A stretch of DNA of 64,000 nucleotides from Hymenobacter setariae (GCF_007713685.1 NZ_VMRJ01000003.1:676752-740751), one strand, 5' to 3'. Positions 1 through 8,992 are shown, counted from the stretch's first letter. Numbers and translations are program-made. Notes: a model not told the origin generated them from the sequence alone.

Positions 1-1
1 C

Positions 2-376
2 CCCGTGCTGCCGCTGGTCGAGGCCGTGAGCCAGGACGTGGGCCGGGTGCTGCTCAACCTGTTTACCAACGCCTTCTACGCCGTGCGCCAGCGCCAGCAG
101 GCGGGCGAGGCGGGCTACGCGCCCCGCGTGGGCGTGCGCACCCGGCGGGTGGGGGACGAGGTAGAGGTCAGCGTGCAGGACAACGGTACGGGCATCGCCG
201 AGGCCGTGCGCCAGAAGATATTCCAGCCCTTCTTCACCACCAAGCCCGCCGGCGAGGGCACGGGCCTGGGCCTCTCGCTGGCCCACGACATCATCACCCA
301 AGGCCACGGCGGCACGCTAGAGGTAGCTTCGCAACTCGGCCAGGGTACTACGTTTACACTGCGGCTGCCTCTCTAA
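2..376 (+). CDS. Sensor histidine kinase, C-terminal ATPase part (5' truncated by window)
   Basis: This is the end of a two-component sensor kinase; the reading frame is open to the left edge, so sensor and dimerisation domains lie outside. The visible 120-odd residues are a complete HATPase_c core: N box (NLFTNAFYAV), G1 box (DNGTGI), F box (FQPFF) and G2 box (GEGTGLGLSLAHDI), in the normal order, ending in a short beta strand (TFTLRLPL). The enzyme would autophosphorylate on an unseen His and pass the phosphate to an Asp. Two receiver proteins follow 39 bp downstream on the same strand and are the obvious partners (inference). Nothing indicates truncation other than the window edge. Confidence 0.93.
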   Translation, partial: PVLPLVEAVSQDVGRVLLNLFTNAFYAVRQRQQAGEAGYAPRVGVRTRRVGDEVEVSVQDNGTGIAEAVRQKIFQPFFTTKPAGEGTGLGLSLAHDIITQGHGGTLEVASQLGQGTTFTLRLPL

Positions 377-402
377 GGGTACCTAGGGCGCAGCACTATT
401 CT

Positions 403-410
403 TATCTTTA
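403..410 (+). promoter_or_regulatory. Probable Bacteroidota -7 box before the response regulator
   Basis: TATCTTTA differs by one base from the Bacteroidota -7 consensus TAnnTTTG and ends five bases before the ATG at 416. It would allow the receiver and cyclase genes to be transcribed separately from the upstream kinase, with an almost leaderless mRNA. Only sequence resemblance supports it. Confidence 0.4.
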
Positions 411-415
411 CTATA

Positions 416-799
416 ATGAAAATCCTAGTTGTTGACGACGAGCCCGACGTGCGGACGCTGTTCGAGCAGCGTTTCCGGCGCGAAATCCGCAGTGGGTCAC
501 TGGCCTTTTCCTTTGCTTACTCGGGCGAAGAAGCCCTAGGTTACCTGCACGAGCACCATTCCGAGGTAGTGCTCATTCTCTCCGACATCAATATGCCGGG
601 TATGAGCGGGCTGGAGCTGCTGCGCCGCGTGCGCACCGAGCCCGCCCCGCCGCCGCCACCCCGCGTGATGATGATAACTGCCTACGGCGACGAGGCGAGC
701 CGTAACCAAGCCCTGGCCCTCGGCGCCGACGACTTCCTGACTAAGCCCGTTGACTTCGCCGCTCTCAAAGAAAAGCTACTTGCCCTGCCTTCCGCATGA
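416..799 (+). CDS. Receiver-only response regulator
   Basis: A 127-residue stand-alone REC domain of CheY/Spo0F type with no output domain. The acidic pocket (D7, D8), the phosphoacceptor D57 in LSDINMPG, the switch T88 and the conserved K110 in LTKPVDF are all present, so it should be phosphorylatable. A proline run (residues about 76-82) extends the beta4 approach. It lies between the kinase and the receiver-cyclase, and its stop overlaps the next start (ATGA at 796), so the two are translationally coupled. It closely resembles the receiver of the next gene, suggesting tandem duplication; it may compete for phosphate or act as a phosphate sink (inference). Confidence 0.93.
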   Translation: MKILVVDDEPDVRTLFEQRFRREIRSGSLAFSFAYSGEEALGYLHEHHSEVVLILSDINMPGMSGLELLRRVRTEPAPPPPPRVMMITAYGDEASRNQALALGADDFLTKPVDFAALKEKLLALPSA

Positions 800-1842
800 A
801 AACAAAAATACTGGTCGTAGACGACGAGGCTGACCTAGAACTACTTGTAAAACAGAAGTTTCGCCGTAAAATTCGCGAGGGTGAATACGAGTTTGTATTT
901 GCCGCCAATGGCCAGGAGGCACTGGTGCGCGTGGCCGAGCACCCCGACACGGCCATTGTGCTTTCCGACATCAACATGCCCGTGATGGACGGGTTAACAC
1001 TGCTTACGGAGCTGCACGAGACAAACCCGATTATCAAAACCGTTATCGTATCGGCCTACGGTGACATGGCCAACCTGCGCGCGGCTATGAACCGGGGCGC
1101 CTTCGACTTTGTGTGCAAGCCGGTCGATTTCAACGACCTAGAAGTCACTATCGAGAAAACCATCTCGCAAGTGCAGCAGCTGCGCGATACGCTGAAGGCC
1201 ATGCAGGAAAACAACATCCTGAAGATGTACGTCGATGAGACAGTCATCAACTTCATGGCGCGGCCCGACTTCGAGAGCCGCTTGCTGGCCTCCGAAACCA
1301 TCGAGGGCACGGTCGTATTTATTGACATTTGCGGCTTCACGTCGCTTTCCGAAAAGCTGCCCGCCGCCACGGTTGTAGACCTGCTCAACCGCTACTTCGA
1401 CCAGATGGTGAAGGAGATAATTGCCCAGGGTGGCTACGTCGATAAGTTTATGGGCGACGCCGTGATGGCCGTTTTTCGGGGCGATTTTCACCTCGACCGT
1501 GCCGTTGATGCGGCCCTGGCCGTGCGCACGCGCCTCATGGCCGAGGCCGACCAAGCCATCCCCGGCACTGAGTACCGCCCTGCCGTAAGCATTGGCATTA
1601 ATACCGGCGAAATGGTATCGGGTAATATAGGTTCGGCCTCTCTCAAGCGCCTGGACTACACCGTAATAGGTGACACTGTGAACGTAAGCCAGCGGCTGCA
1701 AGGTTCTGCTAAGCCCGGCCAAATTATTGTGAGCGCCGCTGCCTACCAGCGGCTCAAAGAGTCGTTTCAGTGCCAGCCCGTGGGCGAGGTGAAGCTTAAG
1801 AACAAAGAGCAGCCCGTGATGACCTACGAGGTATTAGCCTAG
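796..1842 (+). CDS. Response regulator with class III adenylate/guanylate cyclase domain
   Basis: A 348-residue protein: REC domain (about 1-125, phosphoacceptor D58, K108), a helical linker (about 125-165) and a class III cyclase catalytic domain (about 170-348). Both metal-binding aspartates are visible (D177 in VVFIDICGFT and D221 in KFMGDAVMAVF). K217 and T289 (DYTVIGDTVN) occupy the base-recognition positions and favour ATP over GTP. N296 and R300 are the expected transition-state residues. It should make cAMP in the cytoplasm under control of the upstream kinase. The convergent neighbour carries a cyclic-nucleotide-binding domain and is a candidate target (inference). Start ATG overlaps the preceding stop. 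Confidence 0.93.
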   Translation: MKTKILVVDDEADLELLVKQKFRRKIREGEYEFVFAANGQEALVRVAEHPDTAIVLSDINMPVMDGLTLLTELHETNPIIKTVIVSAYGDMANLRAAMNRGAFDFVCKPVDFNDLEVTIEKTISQVQQLRDTLKAMQENNILKMYVDETVINFMARPDFESRLLASETIEGTVVFIDICGFTSLSEKLPAATVVDLLNRYFDQMVKEIIAQGGYVDKFMGDAVMAVFRGDFHLDRAVDAALAVRTRLMAEADQAIPGTEYRPAVSIGINTGEMVSGNIGSASLKRLDYTVIGDTVNVSQRLQGSAKPGQIIVSAAAYQRLKESFQCQPVGEVKLKNKEQPVMTYEVLA

Positions 1843-1845
1843 GGT

Positions 1846-1898
1846 AGTGCCTCGTGCTTAGGTAGTAGGAAACAACTACTAGCTAAGCACGAGGCACT
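1846..1898. terminator. Bidirectional terminator hairpin
   Basis: A perfect 16-bp inverted repeat (1846-1861 and 1883-1898) with a further internal stem (TAGTAG/CTACTA) fills the gap between two convergent genes. The right side is followed by TGCTTTT. It can terminate transcription from both sides. Confidence 0.75.
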
Positions 1899-1902
1899 GC
1901 TT

Positions 1903-4605
1903 TTACGCCTCATTTTGCTTGCGCAGGCGCTGGCAAAGCACGCGTAGAATATTGCGGAGTACCTCGCTGCGCTCCTCCATCACGTCGTAGAAATCGTCTT
2001 GGTCAAGCCGGAAGGCGCGCACGGCGCTCTGGGCTACAGCCGTGGCCGAGCGCGGCTCGGCGTCGAGCAGCGCTAGCTCGCCGAAGAAGTCACCCTGCCG
2101 GAAAGTGGTCAGCAGCTGCGGGCCGTTGAAGATGCCGACCTCGCCCTCGTATACGATGTATAGCGAGGCACCTAGGTCTCCTTTTGCAAATATTTGGTGG
2201 CCCGCCGGAAACGTAACTTCCTGCATGATGGGCACAATGCTGCTAAGCACGTTTTCGGGTGTTTCGGCAAACAGTGCGGTGTGGCGGAGCAGGCCCACCC
2301 GGGACTGGGCCGGCAAGTGGGCAGCGGCGGCGTGGTGGCTCATAAGCAAGTGAGGGAGGACCGGCAGCAGCCGTAGAGCCTCGTCGTAAATAGTGTGTTG
2401 GCTGGTAGCTAAGTGGTTGATAGCCGTAAGGGCACTTTCCTGCAGCAGCGCGTCGGGGCTATTGAAGTAGGGTAGCCAGTCAGGCAGCTGCCCAAGGGTG
2501 GGCACGTGCTGCCGCAGCGCCACAGCCACGGTCCAGTCGCTAAATGTGGCCTCGCCTTGCTGAATAATGTAGGCTGGCATTGCCATAGTGGTAGTGAGCG
2601 GCCCGAGCAGCTGGTCAAACACCTGCGCTCTTTCGGCGGCTGGGCTCACGTCGAGTAGGGCTTGCAAGCCTTGGTACCAGGGGCGCGGAATGAGATTGTC
2701 AAGGATTTCGAGGGCGTTGGCTTGGCGCTCGCGAGCGGCGTGGGCTACGCCCCGCTGCGCATCTACTATCAGCTGGGGCGGGTACAGTTGCTGCAATAGC
2801 CCAAAGATGCGCTGCTCGATGCGGTCGAGTTCGTAGTCTAGGGCCCGTGCCAGTTCGCCGGTGCTGCCTAGGTGGGCCAAGCCAGTAATCAGCCGCTGCG
2901 CCAGCCGCAATTCATCTTCTACCAACCCTTGAAAAATAGGGGCGTCGGCTGCCACTGGAGCAAAGCCACGCAGGGCGCGCAGAGCCATTTCGCGCCGGGT
3001 GGGGTGCGGCTGCTGGGCCAGCGCCACGAGTGCGCGGCGGCTTTCGGGTAGCCGCAGCTGCCCCGCCACGGAGGCAGCCCGCCGGGCTAGGGCCTCACTG
3101 GTGCCCGGCCGCAAGGCTGCCGCCAAGGCGGGCACGGCCACCGGGCCTAGCGCTAGCAAACGAGCGGTGGCCGCTGGCCGGCGTTTTTTATCCAGTAGCA
3201 GCGCCGTAAGTTCTTGGGCCTCGGCTAGGTCGGCTGGCGCAAGCACTGTGGCTGCTGCAGTCGCAGGCCCATCGGGAAGTTCGGTACGCAGTTCCTCGGT
3301 CAGTGAAAAGCGCTGGCTTAGGGCGTGTTGTAGTTCGGCGAGGTAGTGCCCATAGGTGCGCGCCAAAAAATACAGCGCGCCAGCCATAAACAGCGCCATC
3401 CACACAAAGGGTAGCCATTCGGCAATGGCCTCGTGGCTGGCCGTGAGGAACAGCAGCAGGCCCGCTAGGCCCATCCCGAGGGGCTCGTAGTAGCCCTTGG
3501 CCAGTGTGTGTGCTTGCAAGCGCTCGGGGGGCGCCAGAGGCTGAAACAGCACCAAAAAAACTGGGTCAAATACGGCCCGGCGCAGCACCTCCAACCCCAG
3601 GTACAAGCCGCAGAAGTAAATCAACAGGGTCGACTCACCCGCCCCCAGCCAGCTCAGCCCGCCAAAAGCCAGCAGCCCCGCCAGCACGGTGGCTGGCAGC
3701 GTCAGCAGCATCCGCCGAATGCCTAGGCGGTCGAGCGTTACCTGGGCCAAGCCCACCTTGAATAGCATCGCCAGCAAGTAGGTGAGGGCCAGCACGCCCC
3801 CTACGTACTGCATTACCAGGGTTTGGTCGTGAAATTTGTGCTTGACGTTGACAAAAAAGGAATACTCCACGCCCGTAGTCACGGCCGCAATAGCTGTCAA
3901 GCTCAGGCAGATGCTTAGCACCAATTGATTGTTGCCAAACCAGCGCTGCCACACGCTAGTGCCCGCTACTCGCTGCCGCCGGCCCACGGGCCGCGCCTCT
4001 ACATCGTGCGAGCGCAACGTGGCTTGCACCACTAGCAATGCCGCCCCGTAGGCCGCAAAGGCCGTGAGCAGTAGGTATAATAAATCGGTATGCGCGTGGA
4101 TAATAATGGCCAAACCAGCCCCTAGGGCCTTGGCTGGCATGTCGCCCGCGCTAATGAGGCCAAATAGCCGCTTGCTCTGCCGCACGTCGAACACGACGGC
4201 CGACACCCCCCAAAACTCTAGGTTGGTGAGCAAGTAAATAACCCGGTAGCCCGCCATAATGGCCACCGCTGCCGCCACCGAGTGGCCCAGAAACACCAGC
4301 GCCCCTAGCACGCCTGCTAGCGCCACCACCGCTATCAGCACGCGGCCGGCCAGCTTTTGCAGCACTAGGTGGTGCTCAAAGTGCGTATACACGCGCCCGG
4401 CCGCCATCATGGCCAGCGCGGCGGTGCCGTAGGCCAGGGGCAAATTACGCTCGGGATTGTTTTCGAGCAGAATAACATTAGCCGCCACGTACACCAGGAT
4501 GGTGCCGATGCCCAGCAAAAAGTTGTGCAGAAAAAACAGCCAGACCGTTCGCGTCTCGTCAGGACGCACGCCTAGCAGCCGGTACCAGGTGGAGGAAGTA
4601 AACAA
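1903..4605 (-). CDS. Transporter-like membrane protein with HEAT repeats and cyclic-nucleotide-binding domain
   Basis: A 900-residue protein in three parts. Residues about 20-430 hold roughly 12 hydrophobic segments resembling the ATP/ADP-translocase (Npt1/Npt2) or MFS fold. Residues about 450-740 are alpha-helical HEAT-like repeats rich in Ala and Leu. Residues about 785-900 form a cyclic-nucleotide-binding domain whose phosphate-binding cassette is intact (FGELALLDAEPRSATAVA, with Glu and Arg that contact cAMP). It should sit in the inner membrane with the sensor domain in the cytoplasm. Substrate is unknown. It is convergent with the receiver-cyclase, suggesting cAMP control of this protein (inference). 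The start used is TTG at 4605. Confidence 0.85.
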   Translation of the reverse strand: MFTSSTWYRLLGVRPDETRTVWLFFLHNFLLGIGTILVYVAANVILLENNPERNLPLAYGTAALAMMAAGRVYTHFEHHLVLQKLAGRVLIAVVALAGVLGALVFLGHSVAAAVAIMAGYRVIYLLTNLEFWGVSAVVFDVRQSKRLFGLISAGDMPAKALGAGLAIIIHAHTDLLYLLLTAFAAYGAALLVVQATLRSHDVEARPVGRRQRVAGTSVWQRWFGNNQLVLSICLSLTAIAAVTTGVEYSFFVNVKHKFHDQTLVMQYVGGVLALTYLLAMLFKVGLAQVTLDRLGIRRMLLTLPATVLAGLLAFGGLSWLGAGESTLLIYFCGLYLGLEVLRRAVFDPVFLVLFQPLAPPERLQAHTLAKGYYEPLGMGLAGLLLFLTASHEAIAEWLPFVWMALFMAGALYFLARTYGHYLAELQHALSQRFSLTEELRTELPDGPATAAATVLAPADLAEAQELTALLLDKKRRPAATARLLALGPVAVPALAAALRPGTSEALARRAASVAGQLRLPESRRALVALAQQPHPTRREMALRALRGFAPVAADAPIFQGLVEDELRLAQRLITGLAHLGSTGELARALDYELDRIEQRIFGLLQQLYPPQLIVDAQRGVAHAARERQANALEILDNLIPRPWYQGLQALLDVSPAAERAQVFDQLLGPLTTTMAMPAYIIQQGEATFSDWTVAVALRQHVPTLGQLPDWLPYFNSPDALLQESALTAINHLATSQHTIYDEALRLLPVLPHLLMSHHAAAAHLPAQSRVGLLRHTALFAETPENVLSSIVPIMQEVTFPAGHQIFAKGDLGASLYIVYEGEVGIFNGPQLLTTFRQGDFFGELALLDAEPRSATAVAQSAVRAFRLDQDDFYDVMEERSEVLRNILRVLCQRLRKQNEA

Positions 4606-4663
4606 AGCGCCAGCAACAGATGAGCCGGCAAGTTAGGGCAAGGGAAGGCGGTGCGAAAAATTA

Positions 4664-4743
4664 GAGGCGACCCCACAAAGCAATTGCGCTCGAAGGAAGC
4701 CTAAATAGCTCGTCCAAGCGCGATTGTTTCGTGGGGTCGCCTC
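4664..4743. repeat. Long inverted repeat, possible family A relative
   Basis: Thirteen perfectly complementary outer bases (GAGGCGACCCCAC and its complement) continue into an imperfect inner stem that includes a version of the CGAAGCAATC core seen in family A elements at 8389, 29944, 35650 and 63292. It lies between two minus-strand genes and could also act as a terminator for the upstream one. Confidence 0.6.
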
Positions 4744-4764
4744 GCAATAGCAACCAGGCCGCTG

Positions 4765-5676
4765 CTACTTAATCATGTCTACTTCAGCCTTAATCATGGC
4801 GTTGTAGCGCTGACCTTGGCCGTTAGCCAGCGTCAGTTGGTTCCAGCCGCGGGCGATGGTGTAGTTCCAGGTGCGGCTTTCCTTAAACTCGAAGGTGGGG
4901 CGCATAATCTGGCCGAAGGGCGTGTAGTTCTCATCCATAAAGTCGGTTTTGAAGAACTTATCGCCGCTTACAATCCACTCCATCGCAACAAAGAAGCCTT
5001 CTTCGGGCGCTACTACGTTGTAAGAAGTCAGGTCAACAGTGTACCACTGCCCGCCGGCTGGCGACGACACCACCACGCTTTGGGTCAGAATGTCGGTGTT
5101 CGGGGCATTGTAGTTGCCATCGGCTTTATAAATGCGTACCCGGAAAGGCTCGCGCGGAAAGCCGTTTTCGCCGATGTAAAACGATACCGAACGGATGTTG
5201 CCTAGGCGGTGGTTTTTATCATTCTTGATAAAAAACGCGCACTGGCTGCCCGGCTGGCCCTGGAGCAGCCCCTCGCCTGGGCGGTTAGAGGTGGCGCCTA
5301 GGCCTAGGTTTTTGACTTTGCCCCCCTTTACTGTTACGCTGCTTAGGGCAATGGCCATGCGCGGCACCTCAATCACCATATTAGCCTGTGCCTGGCCGCG
5401 CTTTACCAGTACGGCTAGGTGCTTGTAGCCTAGCGCCATCACTACCAGCGAGTCTTGTGCATTCTTAACCGGGGCGGGTAGCTGAAACACGCCGAACTCG
5501 TTGCTAAGTGCACCTGTTTGCTCATCGTGCAGGCTCACAGAGGTAAATGGCAGTGGCTCTTTCGTCTCCTTATCTATAATCTTGCCCGCAAGTAGTACGG
5601 GTGCCGTTGTCTGGGCTTGCGCCATAACTGACAAGCCAAAGAAGAATAATGCAAAATAAAGTAAGCTTCTGTACAT
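4765..5676 (-). CDS. Secreted carboxypeptidase-regulatory-like domain protein
   Basis: A 303-residue protein with a clear Sec signal peptide (MYRSLLYFALFFFGLSVMAQAQ). It is followed by a CarboxypepD_reg-like beta-sandwich (about 28-110; GKIIDKETKEPLPFTSVSL is the typical opening) and a C-terminal beta-rich region (about 125-300) without a recognised family. Such proteins are usually periplasmic or outer-membrane-associated in Bacteroidota; no T9SS sorting domain is seen. The gene stands alone, with a repeat element on its 3' side and the divergent feoAB operon on its 5' side. Function is unknown; the N-terminal domain resembles that of the protein at 26781-28763. Confidence 0.8.
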   Translation of the reverse strand: MYRSLLYFALFFFGLSVMAQAQTTAPVLLAGKIIDKETKEPLPFTSVSLHDEQTGALSNEFGVFQLPAPVKNAQDSLVVMALGYKHLAVLVKRGQAQANMVIEVPRMAIALSSVTVKGGKVKNLGLGATSNRPGEGLLQGQPGSQCAFFIKNDKNHRLGNIRSVSFYIGENGFPREPFRVRIYKADGNYNAPNTDILTQSVVVSSPAGGQWYTVDLTSYNVVAPEEGFFVAMEWIVSGDKFFKTDFMDENYTPFGQIMRPTFEFKESRTWNYTIARGWNQLTLANGQGQRYNAMIKAEVDMIK

Positions 5677-5859
5677 ATATAATAAGTTTTTGATTGCGGT
5701 AATACAAATCTATGCCGCAACACGGTTTGGCTCCACATAGAGGAGCTAAAAAATATTGGCTTCGCGGAAACAAAAACGTGTGGTTTGTGGATGACCACCG
5801 CCTAGGTATCTATCTTACTTCTATTGGACTCTGAGGAACCTTCGAGGCCCAAACAGACG

Positions 5860-5867
5860 TATCTTTG
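5860..5867 (+). promoter_or_regulatory. -7 promoter box for feoAB
   Basis: TATCTTTG matches the Bacteroidota -7 consensus TAnnTTTG exactly and lies 31 bases before the feoA start. No convincing Fur-type palindrome was found around it. Confidence 0.55.
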
Positions 5868-5898
5868 TTTAAATCCCGTCTAAATAGCAGCAGTTACT

Positions 5899-6180
5899 TT
5901 GGCTTTTCTTCGTCGCTCTCCCCGTACCGTTGCGCCTGTTCCCACCTCGTCGCGCCGCACTGCCAATGATTTGCGCGTAGGCGAAACGGCTACCGTGTGC
6001 TGCCTCAAAGACCCTGAAATGGCGCTCAAGCTGCTCGAAATGGGCTGCATCCCCGGCACGCAGGTGCGCCTGGCCGGCCGCGCTCCGCTCGGCGACCCGC
6101 TGATGCTAGTGCTGGGCGATGAAGAATATACGTTGTCGCTGCGCGTGAGCGAGGCGACAACTATCCAACTGAAAGCTTAA
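5899..6180 (+). CDS. feoA: Ferrous iron transport protein A
   Basis: A 93-residue FeoA with an SH3-like fold of the kind that docks on FeoB. Typical sequence is present: LRVGETATV at about 26-34, EMALKLLEMGCIPGTQVRL, DPLMLVLGDEEYTLSLR. The family is normally 75-90 residues; the first 20 residues here are Ser/Arg/Pro-rich and probably disordered, so the true start could be internal. The chosen start is TTG at 5899, the first in-frame start after the promoter box. feoB begins 23 bp downstream, forming an operon for Fe(II) uptake. No feoC is present. Confidence 0.92.
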   Translation: MAFLRRSPRTVAPVPTSSRRTANDLRVGETATVCCLKDPEMALKLLEMGCIPGTQVRLAGRAPLGDPLMLVLGDEEYTLSLRVSEATTIQLKA

Positions 6181-6203
6181 ACTCTCCCTGACTTTCCCCG
6201 CCG

Positions 6204-8372
6204 ATGCAGGAAACCCCAACTGCGCCCCGGCCGACTACGCTGCCGCCTTCCAACCGGCCGGCGGCCGACCCGCACCTCCCCCGCCTTGCCCTCATCGGCA
6301 ACCCTAACTCGGGCAAGACCTCGCTCTTCAACCAGCTCACGGGCCTCAACCAGAAGGTTGGCAATTTTCCGGGCGTCACCGTAGACCGCAAGACGGGCAT
6401 GGCCCAGCTTGGCGGCCAGCGCCGGGCCGAGATTATCGACCTACCCGGCACGTACTCGCTTTATCCCAAGAGCCTCGACGAGCAGGTAATTGCCGACCTG
6501 CTTTACAACCCCGACGCGGCCGATTACCCCGACTTTGTGGTGGTGACGGTGGATGCCAGCAACCTGCGCCGTAGCCTGCTGCTTTTTTCGCAGCTCGCCG
6601 ACCTAGGCTTGCCTGCCATCTTGGCCTTGAACATGACCGATTTGGCGGCCGAGCGCGGCATCCAGATTGACTTGCCCGCGCTAGAGCGCGAGCTAGGCGT
6701 GCCGGTAGTACCCATGAACGCTCGCAAGGGTGTGGGTGTGGCCGCGCTGCGCATTGTGATGGCCGAGCGCCTAGCCGCCCCGCCCGCCCTGCGCTTTTGG
6801 GAGCCCGAGGGCGACCTGCTGCCGCTGGTGCGTCAGATTCGCTACTACTTCAATCTACACAACGACTACCTGGCGCTGCACTATGCGCACCAGTTCCGGG
6901 GCTTGCGCTTCTTGAGCGACGACGACCGGGCGTACTTGCTGGAGCTGACCGAGAAGTACAAGTTTGACTCGACGGCGCGGCAGGCCGAAGAAACCATTGG
7001 TCGCTACGCCCGCATCAACGAATTGCTGCTGGAGGTAGTGACCGTGACGCGCACCGAGCAGCGCGAGCCGGCTTCTAACAAGATTGACAAGGTGCTGACG
7101 CACCGCGTGTTTGGCTACCTCATTTTCCTAGGTATCCTGTTTCTGCTGTTTCAGGCCATCTTCGCCTGGGCGCAGTACCCCATGGACCTCATCGACCAAG
7201 GGGTGGCCAACTTCAATGAGTTGCTACAGAACAATTTTAGTGGGCCACTGGTGCGGCTGCTTACTGAGGGCGTCATTGCCGGCCTAGGTGGCGTGCTGAT
7301 ATTTATTCCGCAGATTGCCTTGCTCTTCGCCTTTCTGGCAGTGCTAGAAGAAACCGGCTATATGGCTCGCGTTACTTTCTTGATGGACAAGCTCATGCGG
7401 CCCTTCGGGCTGAGTGGCAAAAGTGTGGTGCCGCTCATTTCGGGGCTGGCTTGCGCCGTGCCAGCCATTATGGGCGCGCGCACTATTGAGAGCTGGAAAG
7501 ACCGGATGCTGACCATTTTCGTGACGCCGCTCATGTCGTGTTCGGCGCGCATTCCGGTGTACACGGTGCTGGTGGCGCTGGTAGTGCCCGACGAGTCGTG
7601 GCTCGGCATCTTCAATATGCGCGGGCTGGTACTCATGGGGCTGTATCTCCTAGGTCTGGTGTCGGCGCTGGTATCGGCCTTTGCACTCAAGAAAATCTTG
7701 AAAGCTCGCGAGCGCAGCTACTTCATCATGGAGTTTCCGGTGTACCGCTGGCCGCGCTGGAAAAACGTGGGCCTGACCATCGTGGAAAAGGTAAAAGCGT
7801 TTATTTTCCAGGCTGGTAAGGTGATTGTGGCTATTTCGGTGCTGCTGTGGGTGCTGGCCAGCTACGGCCCTGGCAACCGGCAGGCGCAAGCCGAAGCCCA
7901 GGTGCAGCAGCAGGCCGCCGCCCAGCGCTGGCCCGCCGCCGAAACAGAGCGCCAGGTTGCCTCAGCCCGCCTCGAAACCTCCTACGCGGGCACTTTTGGG
8001 CACGTTATCGAGCCGGTTATCCGGCCACTGGGTTTCGATTGGAAGGTGGGTATTGCCTTGCTCACATCGTTCGCAGCGCGCGAAGTGTTCGTAGGCACCA
8101 TGAGCACCATCTACAGCGTAGGCCAGGATGCTGACCTAGGTACCGTGCAGCAGAAGCTGGCCAATGAGAAGGACATCAACGGACAGCCCTTCTTCACGCC
8201 GGTGCGGGCGCTGTCGCTGCTCGTATTCTACGTCTTCGCCATGCAGTGCATGAGCACGCTGGCCGTCACCTACCGCGAAACCAAAAGCTGGCGCTGGCCC
8301 CTAGGGCAGTTGGTGTACATGACCGGCTTAGCCTACGCCGCCTCGCTGCTGGTGTGGCAGGTGTGGGGGTAG
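6204..8372 (+). CDS. feoB: Ferrous iron transporter B
   Basis: A 722-residue FeoB, the inner-membrane Fe(II) permease with an N-terminal GTPase. The G domain shows G1 GNPNSGKT (32-39), the FPGVTVDRKTG switch, G3 DLPG (79-82) and G4 NMTD. The usual helical insertion domain follows. The membrane part begins near residue 300, with the Gate motifs ETGYMARV, CAVPAIMGARTI and MSCSARIPVYT. A helical, Gln/Ala-rich insertion (about residues 560-600) separates the later membrane segments. Length and motifs are normal and no inactivation is seen. It is cotranscribed with feoA. Confidence 0.97.
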   Translation: MQETPTAPRPTTLPPSNRPAADPHLPRLALIGNPNSGKTSLFNQLTGLNQKVGNFPGVTVDRKTGMAQLGGQRRAEIIDLPGTYSLYPKSLDEQVIADLLYNPDAADYPDFVVVTVDASNLRRSLLLFSQLADLGLPAILALNMTDLAAERGIQIDLPALERELGVPVVPMNARKGVGVAALRIVMAERLAAPPALRFWEPEGDLLPLVRQIRYYFNLHNDYLALHYAHQFRGLRFLSDDDRAYLLELTEKYKFDSTARQAEETIGRYARINELLLEVVTVTRTEQREPASNKIDKVLTHRVFGYLIFLGILFLLFQAIFAWAQYPMDLIDQGVANFNELLQNNFSGPLVRLLTEGVIAGLGGVLIFIPQIALLFAFLAVLEETGYMARVTFLMDKLMRPFGLSGKSVVPLISGLACAVPAIMGARTIESWKDRMLTIFVTPLMSCSARIPVYTVLVALVVPDESWLGIFNMRGLVLMGLYLLGLVSALVSAFALKKILKARERSYFIMEFPVYRWPRWKNVGLTIVEKVKAFIFQAGKVIVAISVLLWVLASYGPGNRQAQAEAQVQQQAAAQRWPAAETERQVASARLETSYAGTFGHVIEPVIRPLGFDWKVGIALLTSFAAREVFVGTMSTIYSVGQDADLGTVQQKLANEKDINGQPFFTPVRALSLLVFYVFAMQCMSTLAVTYRETKSWRWPLGQLVYMTGLAYAASLLVWQVWG

Positions 8373-8388
8373 GGTACTCCAAGTATGT

Positions 8389-8475
8389 TTGTCCGTGCGA
8401 GGAAGCACGACGCAGTAATCGAACCCTTCAAACTCGTCTCGATTGTTGCTGTATCGTACTTTCTCGCAAGGACAA
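8389..8475. repeat. Family A inverted repeat, degenerate copy
   Basis: The outer arms TTGTCCGTGCGAGGAAGCAC and TTGTCCTTGCGAGAAAGTAC (right arm read in reverse complement) pair with several mismatches. The inner part carries CGACGCAGTAATC, a variant of the CGACGAAGCAATC core of the copy at 29944. It fills the feoB to 8501 gap. Confidence 0.6.
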
Positions 8476-8500
8476 TCTGTTTATTGCTTCTTCTGCTAAA

Positions 8501-8974
8501 ATGACATCTTACGAAACCCTGCTGCATCTCGCATTCCGCACGCCGGCCGACCAACAGCATTACCTGACGCCCGCCGTGCTAGGCGCTTACACAGGCTTTG
8601 AGCAAGCCGCGCCCCGCGAGCAGGGCTTTCGCTTCGAGCAATGGCGCCTAGGGGTGGCCACCAGCTTGCTGCGCCTGCTGGCCGACCTAGGCGACCACGA
8701 TGAGGCCCGGCGCGCGGCCGATGTACTGCACCGTGCCCTTAGCACCGCCCGCTCGCCCGAGGACATCGACAAGCAGATTCACAAAGAGAGTAAGCTGTTT
8801 GACCAGGTCTATACCAATCTCTATGTAAACGACGAAGGCGAGGCCCTGCTTGACCTCTTTGCTCGCACCCTTGACGCCGACGCGCCTGACCTGCTGGCGC
8901 AGGTAAACGACGAAGCAGTGGACCTGGCCCGCGAGTTGGATTTTGAAGCTCGCAATGACGATGAGGATGAGTAG
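8501..8974 (+). CDS. Unknown acidic cytoplasmic protein
   Basis: A 157-residue, mostly alpha-helical protein with no signal peptide or membrane segment. It is rich in Leu, Ala, Asp and Glu and ends in a very acidic tail (NDDEDE). I do not recognise a family. The open frame extends upstream to 8246, but that part overlaps feoB and a repeat element, so the ATG at 8501 (MTSYETLLHL) is the sensible start. It lies downstream of feoB, separated by a repeat, and is followed by a strong bidirectional terminator. Any link to iron uptake would be a guess. Confidence 0.75.
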   Translation: MTSYETLLHLAFRTPADQQHYLTPAVLGAYTGFEQAAPREQGFRFEQWRLGVATSLLRLLADLGDHDEARRAADVLHRALSTARSPEDIDKQIHKESKLFDQVYTNLYVNDEGEALLDLFARTLDADAPDLLAQVNDEAVDLARELDFEARNDDEDE

Positions 8975-8992
8975 TAGTATAAAGCACTGAAT

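Noticed and set aside
1138..1722. 194-codon open frame antisense to the receiver-cyclase
   Set aside because: It lies wholly opposite a gene with intact catalytic motifs and its translation shows no domain or signal; high-GC antisense frames are common.
5820..5898. Fur box before feoA
   Set aside because: No convincing 7-1-7 palindrome was found around the promoter box, although regulation by iron is plausible.
8246..8500. N-terminal extension of the 8501 gene
   Set aside because: The extension overlaps feoB and a degenerate inverted repeat; its translation is unlike the following protein.
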